DNA of 64,000 nt from Streptococcus cristatus (GCF_003943515.1 NZ_RJPT01000004.1:10634-74633), one strand, 5' to 3'; shown: positions 33,063 through 41,719, numbered from the stretch's first letter. Numbers and translations: made by a program. Notes: a model not told the origin generated them from the sequence alone.

Positions 33063-33803
33063 ATGCATGTAGAATTTTTAAGTCATTGGAGCGGCAATTT
33101 AGGCCGAGAAATGTATGTCAATCGCTATGGCCACGCTGGGCTCCCGATTATAGTCTTTGCATCATCAGGCGGCAGCCACAATGAGTATGCTGACTTTGGC
33201 ATGATTGAAGCCTGCGCTGGCTTTATTGAGGCCGGTAAGGTCCAGTTTTTCACTCTCAGCAGTGTTGATAGTGAGAGCTGGCTGGCGGACTGGAAGCATC
33301 CTCACGACCGAGCAGAAATGCATCGTGCCTATGAGCGTTATGTCATTGAAGAGGCGATTCCTTTCGTAAAGCATAAGACGGGCTGGTTTGACCCTATGAT
33401 GACGACAGGCTGCTCCATGGGAGCTTATCATGCTGTTAATTTCTTCCTTCAGCATCCAGATGTTTTCAATAAAGTTATTGCCCTCAGTGGTGTCTATGAT
33501 GCACGTTTCTTTGTCGGTGACAATTTGAATGACGAAGTCATTTATCAAAACTCGCCAGCTGACTATATCTGGAACCAAAATGATGGCTGGTTTATTGACC
33601 GCTATCGACAGGCGGATATTATCGTTTGTACTGGCTTGGGAGACTGGGAGCAGGATGGCTTGCCTTCTTTCTATACACTGAAAGAAGCCTGCGAACACAA
33701 AAATATTCCAGCTTGGTTTGCTGAATGGGGCCATGATGTCTCTCATGATTGGATTTGGTGGCGCAAGCAGATGCCTTATTTCTTGAGCCAGTTAAATCTC
33801 TAA
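33063..33803 (+). CDS. Alpha/beta-hydrolase esterase, module gene 2
   Basis: A 246-residue putative esterase, related in fold to gene 1 but shorter. Nucleophile elbow Gly116-Cys-Ser118-Met-Gly120, later Asp in GLGDWEQDG and His in WGHDVSHDW. The tail is rich in Trp. Ribosome site AAGAAAGAGG. Substrate unknown. It lies 32 bases after gene 1 and 27 before the ATP-grasp gene. Confidence 0.85.
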   Translation: MHVEFLSHWSGNLGREMYVNRYGHAGLPIIVFASSGGSHNEYADFGMIEACAGFIEAGKVQFFTLSSVDSESWLADWKHPHDRAEMHRAYERYVIEEAIPFVKHKTGWFDPMMTTGCSMGAYHAVNFFLQHPDVFNKVIALSGVYDARFFVGDNLNDEVIYQNSPADYIWNQNDGWFIDRYRQADIIVCTGLGDWEQDGLPSFYTLKEACEHKNIPAWFAEWGHDVSHDWIWWRKQMPYFLSQLNL

Positions 33804-33830
33804 AATGTTAAGTAGAAAGGAAGTCTTACT

Positions 33831-34997
33831 ATGAATTATATTGTTATTTCACCTTATTATCCAGAAAATTTCCAGCAGTTTACGATTGAGCTGGCTAACA
33901 AGGGCATTACAGTGCTTGGTATCGGACAGGAGCCCTATGAGCAGTTGGGCCTAGGTCTCCAGAACGCTTTGACAGAGTATTTCCGTGTTGACAATTTGGA
34001 AAATTTGGACGAAGTTAAACGAGCGGTAGCCTTCCTTTTCTACAAACATGGACCGATTGACCGCATTGAGTCCCACAATGAATACTGGCTGGAGCAAGAT
34101 GCTCAGTTGCGGGAACAATTTAACGTTTTTGGAGCTAAGCCAAATGACCTGAGAAAGACCAAGTTCAAGTCTGAAATGAAGAAACTCTTCCAGAAAGCTG
34201 GTGTGCCAGTCGTTCCAGGTCAGGTTGTCAAAAAACTATCGGATGTAGATCAGGCTGTCAAAAAAATCGGCCTTCCTCTGATTGCTAAACCAGACAACGG
34301 GGTAGGGGCTGCAGCCACGTTTAAGATTGAGACAGCTGCGGATGTCGAGCATTTCAAGGCTGAATGGGATCAAGAAACTATCTATTTCTTTGAAAAATTT
34401 GTGACTTCTAGTGAGATATGTACGTTTGATGGCCTGATTGATTCCGAAGGAAATATTGTCTTTTCAACAACTTTTGACTATGCCTACACACCGCTTGACC
34501 TCATGCTTTATAAAATGGATAATTCTTACTATGTCCTCAAGGAGATGGATCCAAAACTTCGTGCTTATGGAGAAGCCATCGTCCAAGCATTTGGCATGAA
34601 AGAGCGCTTTTTCCATATCGAATTTTTCCGCAAAGACGATGATTACATAGCTATCGAATACAATAATCGTCCAGCAGGTGGTTTTACCATTGATGTTTAT
34701 AATTACGCTCACTCAATCGATCTCTATCGTGGATACGCGAATATTGTTGCGGGGGAACCTTTCCCCGAATCAGACATGGAGCCATTATTCTGCTTGGCAA
34801 CATCTCGTCGCGCAAGCTCACATTATGCCTATTCAGAGGCGGAGTTGTTAGAAAAGTATCGGGATAACTTTAAAGTCAAAAAAGATATGCCAGCGGCTTT
34901 CGCAGAGTTGCAAGGTGATTACCTCTACATGCTGACCACTCCAAGTCGGGAGCAGATGGAAGAGATGATTGCGGACTTTGGAAAGAAAGCAGAATAA
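33831..34997 (+). CDS. ATP-grasp domain protein, module gene 3
   Basis: A 388-residue ATP-grasp enzyme of the carbamoyl-phosphate-synthase/biotin-carboxylase type. Visible are VVPGQVV...PLIAKPDNGVGAAATFK (ATP loop) and FHIEFFRKDD...YIAIEYNNRPAGGF (metal-binding Glu and Asn). The N-terminus is a pre-ATP-grasp Rossmann-like domain (ISPYYPENF). It is expected to join an acid to an amine or other nucleophile. With two esterases beside it, it may make and process a small ester or peptide-like compound (inference). Confidence 0.85.
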   Translation: MNYIVISPYYPENFQQFTIELANKGITVLGIGQEPYEQLGLGLQNALTEYFRVDNLENLDEVKRAVAFLFYKHGPIDRIESHNEYWLEQDAQLREQFNVFGAKPNDLRKTKFKSEMKKLFQKAGVPVVPGQVVKKLSDVDQAVKKIGLPLIAKPDNGVGAAATFKIETAADVEHFKAEWDQETIYFFEKFVTSSEICTFDGLIDSEGNIVFSTTFDYAYTPLDLMLYKMDNSYYVLKEMDPKLRAYGEAIVQAFGMKERFFHIEFFRKDDDYIAIEYNNRPAGGFTIDVYNYAHSIDLYRGYANIVAGEPFPESDMEPLFCLATSRRASSHYAYSEAELLEKYRDNFKVKKDMPAAFAELQGDYLYMLTTPSREQMEEMIADFGKKAE

Positions 34998-35211
34998 TTT
35001 TTTATAGCAAATAGTTCTCTTACAGCGGTGAACATCCACTCAGCATATATAATAGTGTTGCGGAAATAGAATGAGAATCTAGTTTTGAATCTATTGAACC
35101 ATTCAAAAAAATTAAACATAATAGTTTGTGAAATATTTATTTTTGTTTTATCAATCAGCGTATCTATGGGATATGCTGATTTTTCTTTGTGAAAAAATTT
35201 GAGCAAAAACT
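34998..35211 (+). other. Gap before the aco promoter
   Basis: AT-rich, with no supported gene. It contains the terminator at 35153 listed separately; nothing else recognised. Confidence 0.5.
35153..35188 (+). terminator. Terminator of the esterase/ATP-grasp module
   Basis: An 11-bp stem with one G-U (35153-35163 with 35171-35181) followed by TTTTCTTT. Confidence 0.8.
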
Positions 35212-35240
35212 TTGACAGTGCTTACAATATTCGTTAGAAT
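35212..35240 (+). promoter_or_regulatory. Promoter of the aco operon
   Basis: Perfect -35 TTGACA (35212-35217), 17-base spacer, -10 TAGAAT (35235-35240). The leader to acoA is about 142 bases. The spacer carries GTGCTTACA, resembling half of a cre site. Confidence 0.75.
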
Positions 35241-35256
35241 AGAAGGGAAATAAATA

Positions 35257-35325
35257 ATGCTTATACCCTGTATCATTCGGAATGATAGGACAGCTAGAGC
35301 GCTTGGGATATTCATGGTGTCCTAG
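35257..35325 (+). other. Structured acoA leader with a 22-codon open frame
   Basis: The leader has a hairpin TATCATT/AATGATA (7 bp, 3-base loop) around 35273-35289. An ATG frame of 22 codons ends in TAG at 35323. Its Shine-Dalgarno-like AGAAGGG overlaps the predicted transcription start, so translation is doubtful. It could be a leader peptide or regulatory RNA fold; no known riboswitch was recognised. Confidence 0.35.
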
Positions 35326-35389
35326 TTCAACTTAAATAGTTGCAGCTGCCCGTACACTCGATTGAATGGGGTTTTAGAAAGGCAAAGAA

Positions 35390-36358
35390 ATGGCAACCTT
35401 AGATAAATCTCTCTTATTAGAGATGTTTCGTAAGATGGAAGAAATCCGTCGTATGGACTTAAAAATTGCACAACTTGTAAAAAAAGGGAAAGTTCCAGGC
35501 ATGACTCACTTTTCAGTGGGTGAGGAAGCGGCCAATGTTGGTGCAATGTTAGCTTTAAATCCGGATGATTTAATCACTTCTAATCACCGTGGACATGGTC
35601 AAGCCATTGCCAAAGGTATTGACCTAAATGGTATGATGGCTGAGATCCTTGGTAAGTACAATGGTACTTGTAAAGGGAAAGGCGGCTCTATGCATATTGC
35701 CGATCTGGATGCTGGAAACCTTGGTGCCAATGGTATCGTAGGTGGCGGTATGGGAATCGCTGTTGGTGCGGCTCTTACTCAGCAAATGCAGAAGACAGGC
35801 AAGATTGTTGTCTGCTTCTTTGGTGACGGTGCGACCAACGAAGGTGTTTTCCACGAAGCAGTAAACATGGCTTCTATCTGGAACCTTCCGGTTATTTTCT
35901 ACTGCATTAACAACGGTTATGGAATCTCTGCGGATATCAAGAAAATGACCAATGTGGAACACATCCACGAGCGCAGCGCAGCCTATGGAATCCCAGGCAT
36001 GTTCATCGAAGATGGAAATAATGTTCTGGATGTCTACGAAGGCTTCCAAAAGGCTGTCGAGCACGTTCGTAGTGGTAAAGGACCAGTCTTGATCGAAAGT
36101 GTAACCTATCGTTGGTTAGGACATTCATCTTCTGATCCGGGTAAATACCGCACTCGTGAAGAAGTAGACGAATGGAAGAAAAAAGATCCCATTGAAAATC
36201 TTCGCAACTACTTGCTAGAAAATGACATTGCAAGCGAGGAGGAGCTAGAAGCTATTCAAGCTAGTGTCAAAGAAGCAGTAGAGGCGTCTGTAAAGTTTGC
36301 AGAAGAAAGCCCATTCCCACCGCTTGAATCTGCTTTTGAAGATATTTACGCAGACTAA
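35390..36358 (+). CDS. acoA: Acetoin/pyruvate dehydrogenase E1 alpha subunit
   Basis: Thiamine-diphosphate-dependent E1 component (322 residues) that decarboxylates pyruvate or cleaves acetoin. The TPP motif runs from GDG (145-147) to NN (174-175). The phosphorylation-loop region YRWLGHSSSDPGKYR is intact. AGAAAGG precedes the ATG. It forms the E1 heterotetramer with AcoB, encoded 20 bases later. Whether the complex prefers acetoin or pyruvate cannot be told from sequence. Confidence 0.93.
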   Translation: MATLDKSLLLEMFRKMEEIRRMDLKIAQLVKKGKVPGMTHFSVGEEAANVGAMLALNPDDLITSNHRGHGQAIAKGIDLNGMMAEILGKYNGTCKGKGGSMHIADLDAGNLGANGIVGGGMGIAVGAALTQQMQKTGKIVVCFFGDGATNEGVFHEAVNMASIWNLPVIFYCINNGYGISADIKKMTNVEHIHERSAAYGIPGMFIEDGNNVLDVYEGFQKAVEHVRSGKGPVLIESVTYRWLGHSSSDPGKYRTREEVDEWKKKDPIENLRNYLLENDIASEEELEAIQASVKEAVEASVKFAEESPFPPLESAFEDIYAD

Positions 36359-36378
36359 AGAGAGGAGAAAAAAAGAAA

Positions 36379-37371
36379 ATGGAAACTAAAACTATGTCAT
36401 TTCGTGACACCATTATCCTCGCTATGTCTGAGGAAATGCGTCGCGATGAAAATGTACTCTTGATGGGAGAGGATGTCGGAGTTTTCGGTGGAGATTTCGG
36501 AACATCTGTTGGTATGCTGGAAGAGTTTGGTCCTGAGCGTGTACGTGACTGTCCGATTTCAGAAGCGGCGATTTCTGGAGCAGCAGCAGGAGCAGCCATG
36601 ACAGGACTTCGCCCGATTGTTGATATGACCTTCATGGACTTCGCTGTAATTGCTATGGATAATATCGTCAACCAAGCGGCTAAAACACGTTATATGTTTG
36701 GTGGTAAAGGGCAAGTTCCGATGACCATTCGTTGTGCGGCTGGTAATGGAGTGGGTTCCGCAGCCCAGCACTCGCAATCTCTAGAGTCTTGGTTTACGCA
36801 TATCCCTGGACTTAAGGTTGTGGCACCAGGTACACCTGCGGATATGAAAGGACTGCTCAAGTCTTCTATCCGTGATAACAACCCAGTCATCATTCTTGAG
36901 TACAAGTCTGAATTTAACCAAAAAGGGGAAGTGCCAGTCGATCCTGAGTATGTTATTCCGCTTGGCGTTGGCGAAATCAAAAAAGAAGGTACTGATGTAA
37001 CAGTTGTTACCTACGGAAAAATGCTGCGCCGTGTCATGCAGTCAGCTGAAGAATTGGCAGAAGAAGGTATCTCTGTAGAAGTCGTTGACCCACGTACATT
37101 GGTGCCGCTTGATAAGGATATTATCATCAATTCTGTTAAGAAGACTGGTAAGGTTGTTCTGGTAAATGATGCCCACAAAACTAGCGGTTTTATTGGTGAA
37201 ATTTCAGCGATTATTGCTGAATCTGAAGCATTTGACTATCTAGATGCACCAATCCGCCGTTGTGCAGGTGAAGATGTGCCAATGCCTTATGCACAAAACT
37301 TGGAAAACGCGATGATTCCGACTGTTGAAAGCATCAAAGACGCTATTCGGAAGACATATCATAAAGAATAA
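36379..37371 (+). CDS. acoB: Acetoin/pyruvate dehydrogenase E1 beta subunit
   Basis: 330 residues, transketolase-like pyrimidine-binding domain. Family blocks are LLMGEDVGVFGG, FMDFAVIAMDNIVNQAAK and the C-terminal AHKTSGFIGEISA. The TPP-activating Glu is in the LMGEDV segment region. AGAGGAG precedes the start. A 347-base gap with repeats separates it from acoC, so expression of E1 and E2/E3 may be adjusted separately. Confidence 0.94.
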   Translation: METKTMSFRDTIILAMSEEMRRDENVLLMGEDVGVFGGDFGTSVGMLEEFGPERVRDCPISEAAISGAAAGAAMTGLRPIVDMTFMDFAVIAMDNIVNQAAKTRYMFGGKGQVPMTIRCAAGNGVGSAAQHSQSLESWFTHIPGLKVVAPGTPADMKGLLKSSIRDNNPVIILEYKSEFNQKGEVPVDPEYVIPLGVGEIKKEGTDVTVVTYGKMLRRVMQSAEELAEEGISVEVVDPRTLVPLDKDIIINSVKKTGKVVLVNDAHKTSGFIGEISAIIAESEAFDYLDAPIRRCAGEDVPMPYAQNLENAMIPTVESIKDAIRKTYHKE

Positions 37372-37399
37372 GGTATAATAAAGAAAAGGCTTTCTCATG

Positions 37400-37435
37400 G
37401 ATTAGATTACATAGATTATTTTATGTAATCTAATC
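37400..37435 (+). repeat. 14-bp inverted repeat with CTAAT tail
   Basis: GATTAGATTACATA and its exact complement are separated by 8 bases. Extra CTAATC units follow. It lacks a T run, so it is more likely an mRNA-stabilising or processing hairpin than a terminator. Confidence 0.65.
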
Positions 37436-37505
37436 TAATCTAATCTTGTGTAGAGGTCCTAATAAGTACTTTTAATATTTATATTTAGTGTGGGCTAAAA
37501 GCTCA

Positions 37506-37718
37506 GAAAAAAGATAATTTACCTTGGTTTCATCGAAGCCAGTGTCGATTTTCTATTTTTCAGTCGCTTTTAATGCCCTTTGTATCATGTAATTGAATTC
37601 GGACGGAGGTCTGCGAAAAAAAGATAGATTTCCTTGTGTTCATCGAACACATCGTCAATCTCCTATTTTTTCCTTGCCTTCTTCGTCCTTAATATCTTAG
37701 TATAGAATTGGAGAGGTC
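37506..37718 (+). repeat. Duplicated hairpin leader before acoC
   Basis: Copy 1 starts at 37506 and copy 2 at 37615. Both have GAAAAAAGAT-type starts, CCTTG, a 6-bp hairpin around ATC (GGTTTC/GAAGCC in copy 1, GTGTTC/GAACAC in copy 2), then TCG and CTATTTTT. Copy 1 ends GGAGGTC where copy 2 has the acoC ribosome site GGAGAGGTC. Two stem positions changed on both sides, keeping pairing. Confidence 0.6.
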
Positions 37719-38762
37719 ATGGCTGATGATAAGCTAAGAGCGACTCCTGCGGCTAGAAAGTTAGCGGATGATTTAGGGATCAACCTCTACGACGTTTCTG
37801 GCTCAGGTGCAAACGGTCGTGTCCACAAAGAAGACGTGGAAACTTATAAAGACACAAACGTGGTTCGCATTTCGCCACTTGCAAAACGAATTGCCCTCGA
37901 ACATAACATTGCTTGGCAGGAAATCCAAGGAACAGGTCATCGTGGTAAGATTATGAAGAAGGACGTTTTGGCCTTGCTTCCTGAAAATATCGAAAACGAT
38001 ACCATCAAGTCTCCTGCCCAGATCGAAAAAGTGGAAGAAGTTCCAGACAATATCACTCCTTATGGTGAGATTGAGCGTATTCCAATGACACCAATGCGTA
38101 AGGTTATCGCCCAACGTATGGTTGAATCCTACCTAACTGCGCCGACCTTCACGCTCAACTACGATGTCGATATGTCAGAAATGTTGGCGCTTCGTAAGAA
38201 GGTTCTTGAGCCAATCATGGAAGCAACTGGTAAGAAAATTACGGTTACTGACTTGCTTTCTCTCGCTGTTGTTAAGACACTGATGAAGCACCCATACATC
38301 AACGCTTCATTGACCGAAGACGGCAAGACCATTATCACTCACAATTATGTCAACCTTGCTATGGCTGTGGGAATGGATAATGGCTTGATGACACCTGTTG
38401 TTTACAATGCTGAGAAATTAAGTCTTTCGGAGTTAGTAGTTGCATTTAAAGATGTGATTGGACGGACCTTGGATGGCAAATTGTCTCCAAGTGAGCTCCA
38501 AAATTCAACTTTCACAATCAGTAACTTAGGAATGTTTGGTGTTCAGTCCTTTGGTCCTATCATTAACCAACCAAACTCAGCAATCCTCGGGGTTAGCTCA
38601 ACAGTAGAGAAACCTGTAGTTGTCAATGGTGAGATTGTCATTCGCCCTATCATGAGCCTAGGGTTAACTATTGACCACCGTGTCGTAGATGGTATGGCTG
38701 GTGCTAAGTTTATGAAAGACTTGAAAGCCTTAATTGAGAACCCAATCTCAATGTTGGTTTAA
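37719..38762 (+). CDS. acoC: Dihydrolipoamide acetyltransferase E2 without a lipoyl domain
   Basis: 347 residues. It begins directly with two peripheral subunit-binding domains (about 5-42, RATPAARKLADDLGI; about 50-88, RISPLAKRIALEHNI), then the trimeric acyltransferase core with active-site His320 and Asp324 (DHRVVDGM). Normal E2 proteins start with one to three lipoyl domains; none is present here or in the upstream gap. The lipoyl domain is on E3 instead. Pneumococcal E2 is known to me in the same form. Start supported by GGAGAGG. Confidence 0.92.
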   Translation: MADDKLRATPAARKLADDLGINLYDVSGSGANGRVHKEDVETYKDTNVVRISPLAKRIALEHNIAWQEIQGTGHRGKIMKKDVLALLPENIENDTIKSPAQIEKVEEVPDNITPYGEIERIPMTPMRKVIAQRMVESYLTAPTFTLNYDVDMSEMLALRKKVLEPIMEATGKKITVTDLLSLAVVKTLMKHPYINASLTEDGKTIITHNYVNLAMAVGMDNGLMTPVVYNAEKLSLSELVVAFKDVIGRTLDGKLSPSELQNSTFTISNLGMFGVQSFGPIINQPNSAILGVSSTVEKPVVVNGEIVIRPIMSLGLTIDHRVVDGMAGAKFMKDLKALIENPISMLV

Positions 38763-38808
38763 ATAATACAGTATTTATTTTTAGAGATATAGATAAAGGA
38801 AGTAAGAC

Positions 38809-40512
38809 ATGGCCTTAGAAGTAATTATGCCAAAAGCCGGCGTGGATATGACAGAAGGACAAATCGTCCAATGGAATAAGAAAGTCGGAGAATTTGTAAA
38901 AGAAGGAGAAATCCTTTTGGAAATCATGACTGACAAAGTCAGCATGGAATTGGAAGCCGAAGAAGATGGTTACTTGATTGCTATCCTTAAAGGTGATGGT
39001 GAAACTGTCCCTGTAACGGAAGTCATCGGTTACCTTGGTGAAGAAGGGGAAAATATCCCAACAGCTGGAGCTGCAGCGCCAGAAGCTAGTCCTGCACCTG
39101 CAGCTAGTGCCTCAAACGACGACGGTAAGAGCGATGATGCCTTTGATATCGTTGTGATTGGTGGAGGTCCTGCTGGTTATGTAGCAGCCATTAAAGCAGC
39201 CCAACTCGGTGGTAAGGTTGCCCTTGTTGAGAAATCTGAACTCGGTGGAACCTGCTTGAACCGTGGATGTATCCCAACCAAGACCTACCTTCACAACGCT
39301 GAAATCATTGAGAATATCGGTCATGCAGCTAACCGTGGTATCGTGATCGAAAATCCTAACTTCACTGTTGATATGGACAAACTTTTAGAAACTAAATCTA
39401 AAGTTGTCAATACCTTGGTAGGTGGTGTTGCAGGACTCCTTCGTAGCTACGGAGTTACTGTTCATAAGGGTGTTGGTACCATCACTAAAGATAAGAATGT
39501 CTTAGTTAATGGCTCAGAATTGCTTGAAACTAAGAAAATCATCCTTGCTGGTGGTTCAAAAGTCAGCAAGATCAACGTTCCTGGTATGGAATCTCCACTT
39601 GTGATGACCAGCGATGATATTCTGGAAATGAACGAAGTACCAGAAAGCCTTGTTATCATCGGTGGTGGGGTTGTCGGTATCGAACTTGGTCAAGCCTTCA
39701 TGACATTTGGTTCAAAAGTAACCGTTATCGAAATGATGGATCGTATCGTTCCAGCTATGGATGCTGAAGTATCTAAGAATCTTCGCCTGATTTTGGAACG
39801 CAAAGGTATGACCATCTTAACTGACACTAAACTCCAAGAAATCATCGAAGAAGATGGTCAACTTCGTATCAAGGTTGAAGGAAAAGACGATATCATCGCA
39901 AGCAAAGCTCTTCTTTCAATCGGTCGTGTTCCAGATCTTGAAGGAATTGGCGATGTTGAGTTTGAATTGGATCGTGGACGTATCAAGGTCAATGAATACA
40001 TGGAAACTTCTGTTCCAGGCATCTACGCACCAGGTGATATCAACGGTACTAAGATGTTGGCGCACGCAGCCTTCCGCATGGGTGAAGTTGCCGCTGAAAA
40101 TGCCCTTAAAGGAAATCATGCTGTTGCCAAATTGAACTTGACTCCGGCAGCCATCTACACTCTTCCTGAAGTAGCAGCAGTAGGTCTCACAGAAGAACAA
40201 GCTCGTGAGAAATACGATGTTGCCATCGGTAAATTCAACTTTGCAGCTAACGGTCGTGCCATTGCATCTGATGCTGCTCAAGGTTTCGTAAAAGTTATCG
40301 CCGATAAGAAATACGGAGAAATTCTTGGTGTGCACATCATTGGTCCTTCAGCTGCAGAATTGATCAACGAAGCATCAAGCATTATCGAAATGGAAATCAC
40401 TGTTGAAGAAATGCTGAAGACCATCCACGGACACCCAACCTACTCTGAAGTAATGTACGAAGCATTTGCAGATGTACTAGGAATGGCCATCCATTCACCT
40501 AAGAAAAAATAA
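38809..40512 (+). CDS. lpdA: Dihydrolipoamide dehydrogenase E3 with N-terminal lipoyl domain
   Basis: 567 residues, about 100 longer than a plain E3. Residues 1-80 are a lipoyl domain with the lipoylated Lys43 (MTDKVSME). An Ala/Pro-rich linker follows (about 84-102). Then comes the FAD domain with GGGPAGYVAA and redox pair Cys149/Cys154 (GGTCLNRGCIP), and a C-terminal active His in HGHPTYSE. The enzyme thus carries the swinging arm that the E2 lacks. 46 bases after acoC. Confidence 0.94.
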   Translation: MALEVIMPKAGVDMTEGQIVQWNKKVGEFVKEGEILLEIMTDKVSMELEAEEDGYLIAILKGDGETVPVTEVIGYLGEEGENIPTAGAAAPEASPAPAASASNDDGKSDDAFDIVVIGGGPAGYVAAIKAAQLGGKVALVEKSELGGTCLNRGCIPTKTYLHNAEIIENIGHAANRGIVIENPNFTVDMDKLLETKSKVVNTLVGGVAGLLRSYGVTVHKGVGTITKDKNVLVNGSELLETKKIILAGGSKVSKINVPGMESPLVMTSDDILEMNEVPESLVIIGGGVVGIELGQAFMTFGSKVTVIEMMDRIVPAMDAEVSKNLRLILERKGMTILTDTKLQEIIEEDGQLRIKVEGKDDIIASKALLSIGRVPDLEGIGDVEFELDRGRIKVNEYMETSVPGIYAPGDINGTKMLAHAAFRMGEVAAENALKGNHAVAKLNLTPAAIYTLPEVAAVGLTEEQAREKYDVAIGKFNFAANGRAIASDAAQGFVKVIADKKYGEILGVHIIGPSAAELINEASSIIEMEITVEEMLKTIHGHPTYSEVMYEAFADVLGMAIHSPKKK

Positions 40513-40517
40513 ATCGA

Positions 40518-40557
40518 AGATAGTTCAGACTGGAAAGGCATTTTCCAGTCTCTATCG
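40518..40557 (+). other. Intercistronic hairpin between lpdA and lplA
   Basis: A 10-bp stem AGACTGGAAA/TTTCCAGTCT (40527-40551) is extended by GATAG/CTATC. There is no T run. It is probably an mRNA processing or stability element rather than a terminator. Confidence 0.55.
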
Positions 40558-40571
40558 TATAAAGGGATATC

Positions 40572-41561
40572 ATGAAATACATTATCAATCATTCAAACGA
40601 CACTGCTTTTAATATCGCCTTGGAAGAATATGCCTTTAAACACCTTTTGGATGAGGATCAAATCTTCCTTCTTTGGATTAACAAACCTTCTATCATTGTT
40701 GGTCGTCACCAGAATACTATCGAAGAAATCAATCGCGACTATGTTCGAGAAAATAGCATTGAGGTAGTTCGCCGTATCAGTGGTGGTGGGGCTGTTTACC
40801 ATGATTTAAACAACCTCAACTACACGATCATCTCAAAAGAAGATGAAAACAAGGCCTTTGACTTCAAGAGCTTCTCAACTCCCGTTATCAATACCTTGGC
40901 TCAACTTGGTGTTAAAGCTGAATTCACTGGCCGTAACGACCTTGAGATTGATGGCAAGAAATTCTGTGGAAATGCCCAAGCCTATATCAATGGCCGTATC
41001 ATGCACCATGGTTGCTTGCTCTTTGACGTTGATTTGTCAGTCCTTGCTAACGCCCTTAAGGTTTCAAAAGACAAATTTGAATCAAAAGGCGTGAAATCCG
41101 TCCGTGCCCGTGTAACCAATATTATCGATGAATTACCTGAAAAAATCACAGTTGAAGAATTCCGTGATTTGCTATTGGAATACATGAAAAAAGAGTACCC
41201 AGAGATGACTGAATACGTTTTTTCTGAGCAAGAATTGGCGGAAATCAACCGTATCAAGGATACCAAGTTCGGTACTTGGGACTGGAACTACGGTAAATCA
41301 CCAGAATTTAACGTCCGTCGAGGAACAAAATTCACTAGCGGTAAGGTTGAAGTCTTTGCCAACGTCATTGAATCAAAAATCCAAGATATCAAGATCTATG
41401 GTGACTTCTTTGGTATCGAAGACGTTGCAGCTGTAGAAGATGTCCTTCGTGGAGTAAAATATGAACGTGAAGATGTCCTCAAAGCACTGGAAACAATTGA
41501 CATTACCCGCTACTTTGCTGGTATCAGCCGTGAAGAAATCGCCGAAGCAGTAGTAGGATAA
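40572..41561 (+). CDS. lplA: Lipoate--protein ligase A
   Basis: 329 residues. Activates lipoate with ATP and transfers it to lipoyl domains, here most likely Lys43 of the LpdA encoded just upstream. The family motif RRISGGGAVYHDLNN and the catalytic Lys region (GKKFCGNAQAY) are present, with the C-terminal accessory domain. Last gene of the aco operon, closed by a terminator; scavenging of lipoate rather than synthesis is implied. Confidence 0.95.
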   Translation: MKYIINHSNDTAFNIALEEYAFKHLLDEDQIFLLWINKPSIIVGRHQNTIEEINRDYVRENSIEVVRRISGGGAVYHDLNNLNYTIISKEDENKAFDFKSFSTPVINTLAQLGVKAEFTGRNDLEIDGKKFCGNAQAYINGRIMHHGCLLFDVDLSVLANALKVSKDKFESKGVKSVRARVTNIIDELPEKITVEEFRDLLLEYMKKEYPEMTEYVFSEQELAEINRIKDTKFGTWDWNYGKSPEFNVRRGTKFTSGKVEVFANVIESKIQDIKIYGDFFGIEDVAAVEDVLRGVKYEREDVLKALETIDITRYFAGISREEIAEAVVG

Positions 41562-41570
41562 AACTATAAG

Positions 41571-41596
41571 AGATTCGCTTTTGCGGATCTTTTTTT
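41571..41596 (+). terminator. Terminator of the aco operon
   Basis: An 8-bp stem (41571-41578 with 41583-41590, one G-U), 4-base loop and seven T. Confidence 0.85.
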
Positions 41597-41719
41597 AAAC
41601 TCATTTTTACCTATAAATAGTTTCAAATATATTGTTTTTATGGTATTCTATAGATGGATAGAGTCGTTTGAAAAGCTTGAAGTATCTCTCTTCAATCTCT
41701 CTTTAGAAAGTGTGGTCTT

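Larger units (their letters stand above)
37372..37718 (+). other. acoB-acoC intergenic region with structured repeats
   Basis: The 347 bases hold no supported gene. They contain a 14-bp inverted repeat (37400-37413 with 37422-37435) followed by tandem CTAAT units. They also contain a direct duplication of about 110 bases (37506-37600 and 37615-37718) whose hairpins differ by compensating changes. The second copy runs into the acoC ribosome site. Confidence 0.7.

Noticed and set aside
37372-37718. Hidden lipoyl-domain coding sequence upstream of acoC
   Set aside because: The gap is AT-rich repeat sequence with no frame resembling a lipoyl domain, so the E2 is truly short rather than frameshifted.
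37506-37718. CRISPR-like array
   Set aside because: Only two diverged copies of about 110 bases, with no short identical repeats or spacers and no cas genes.
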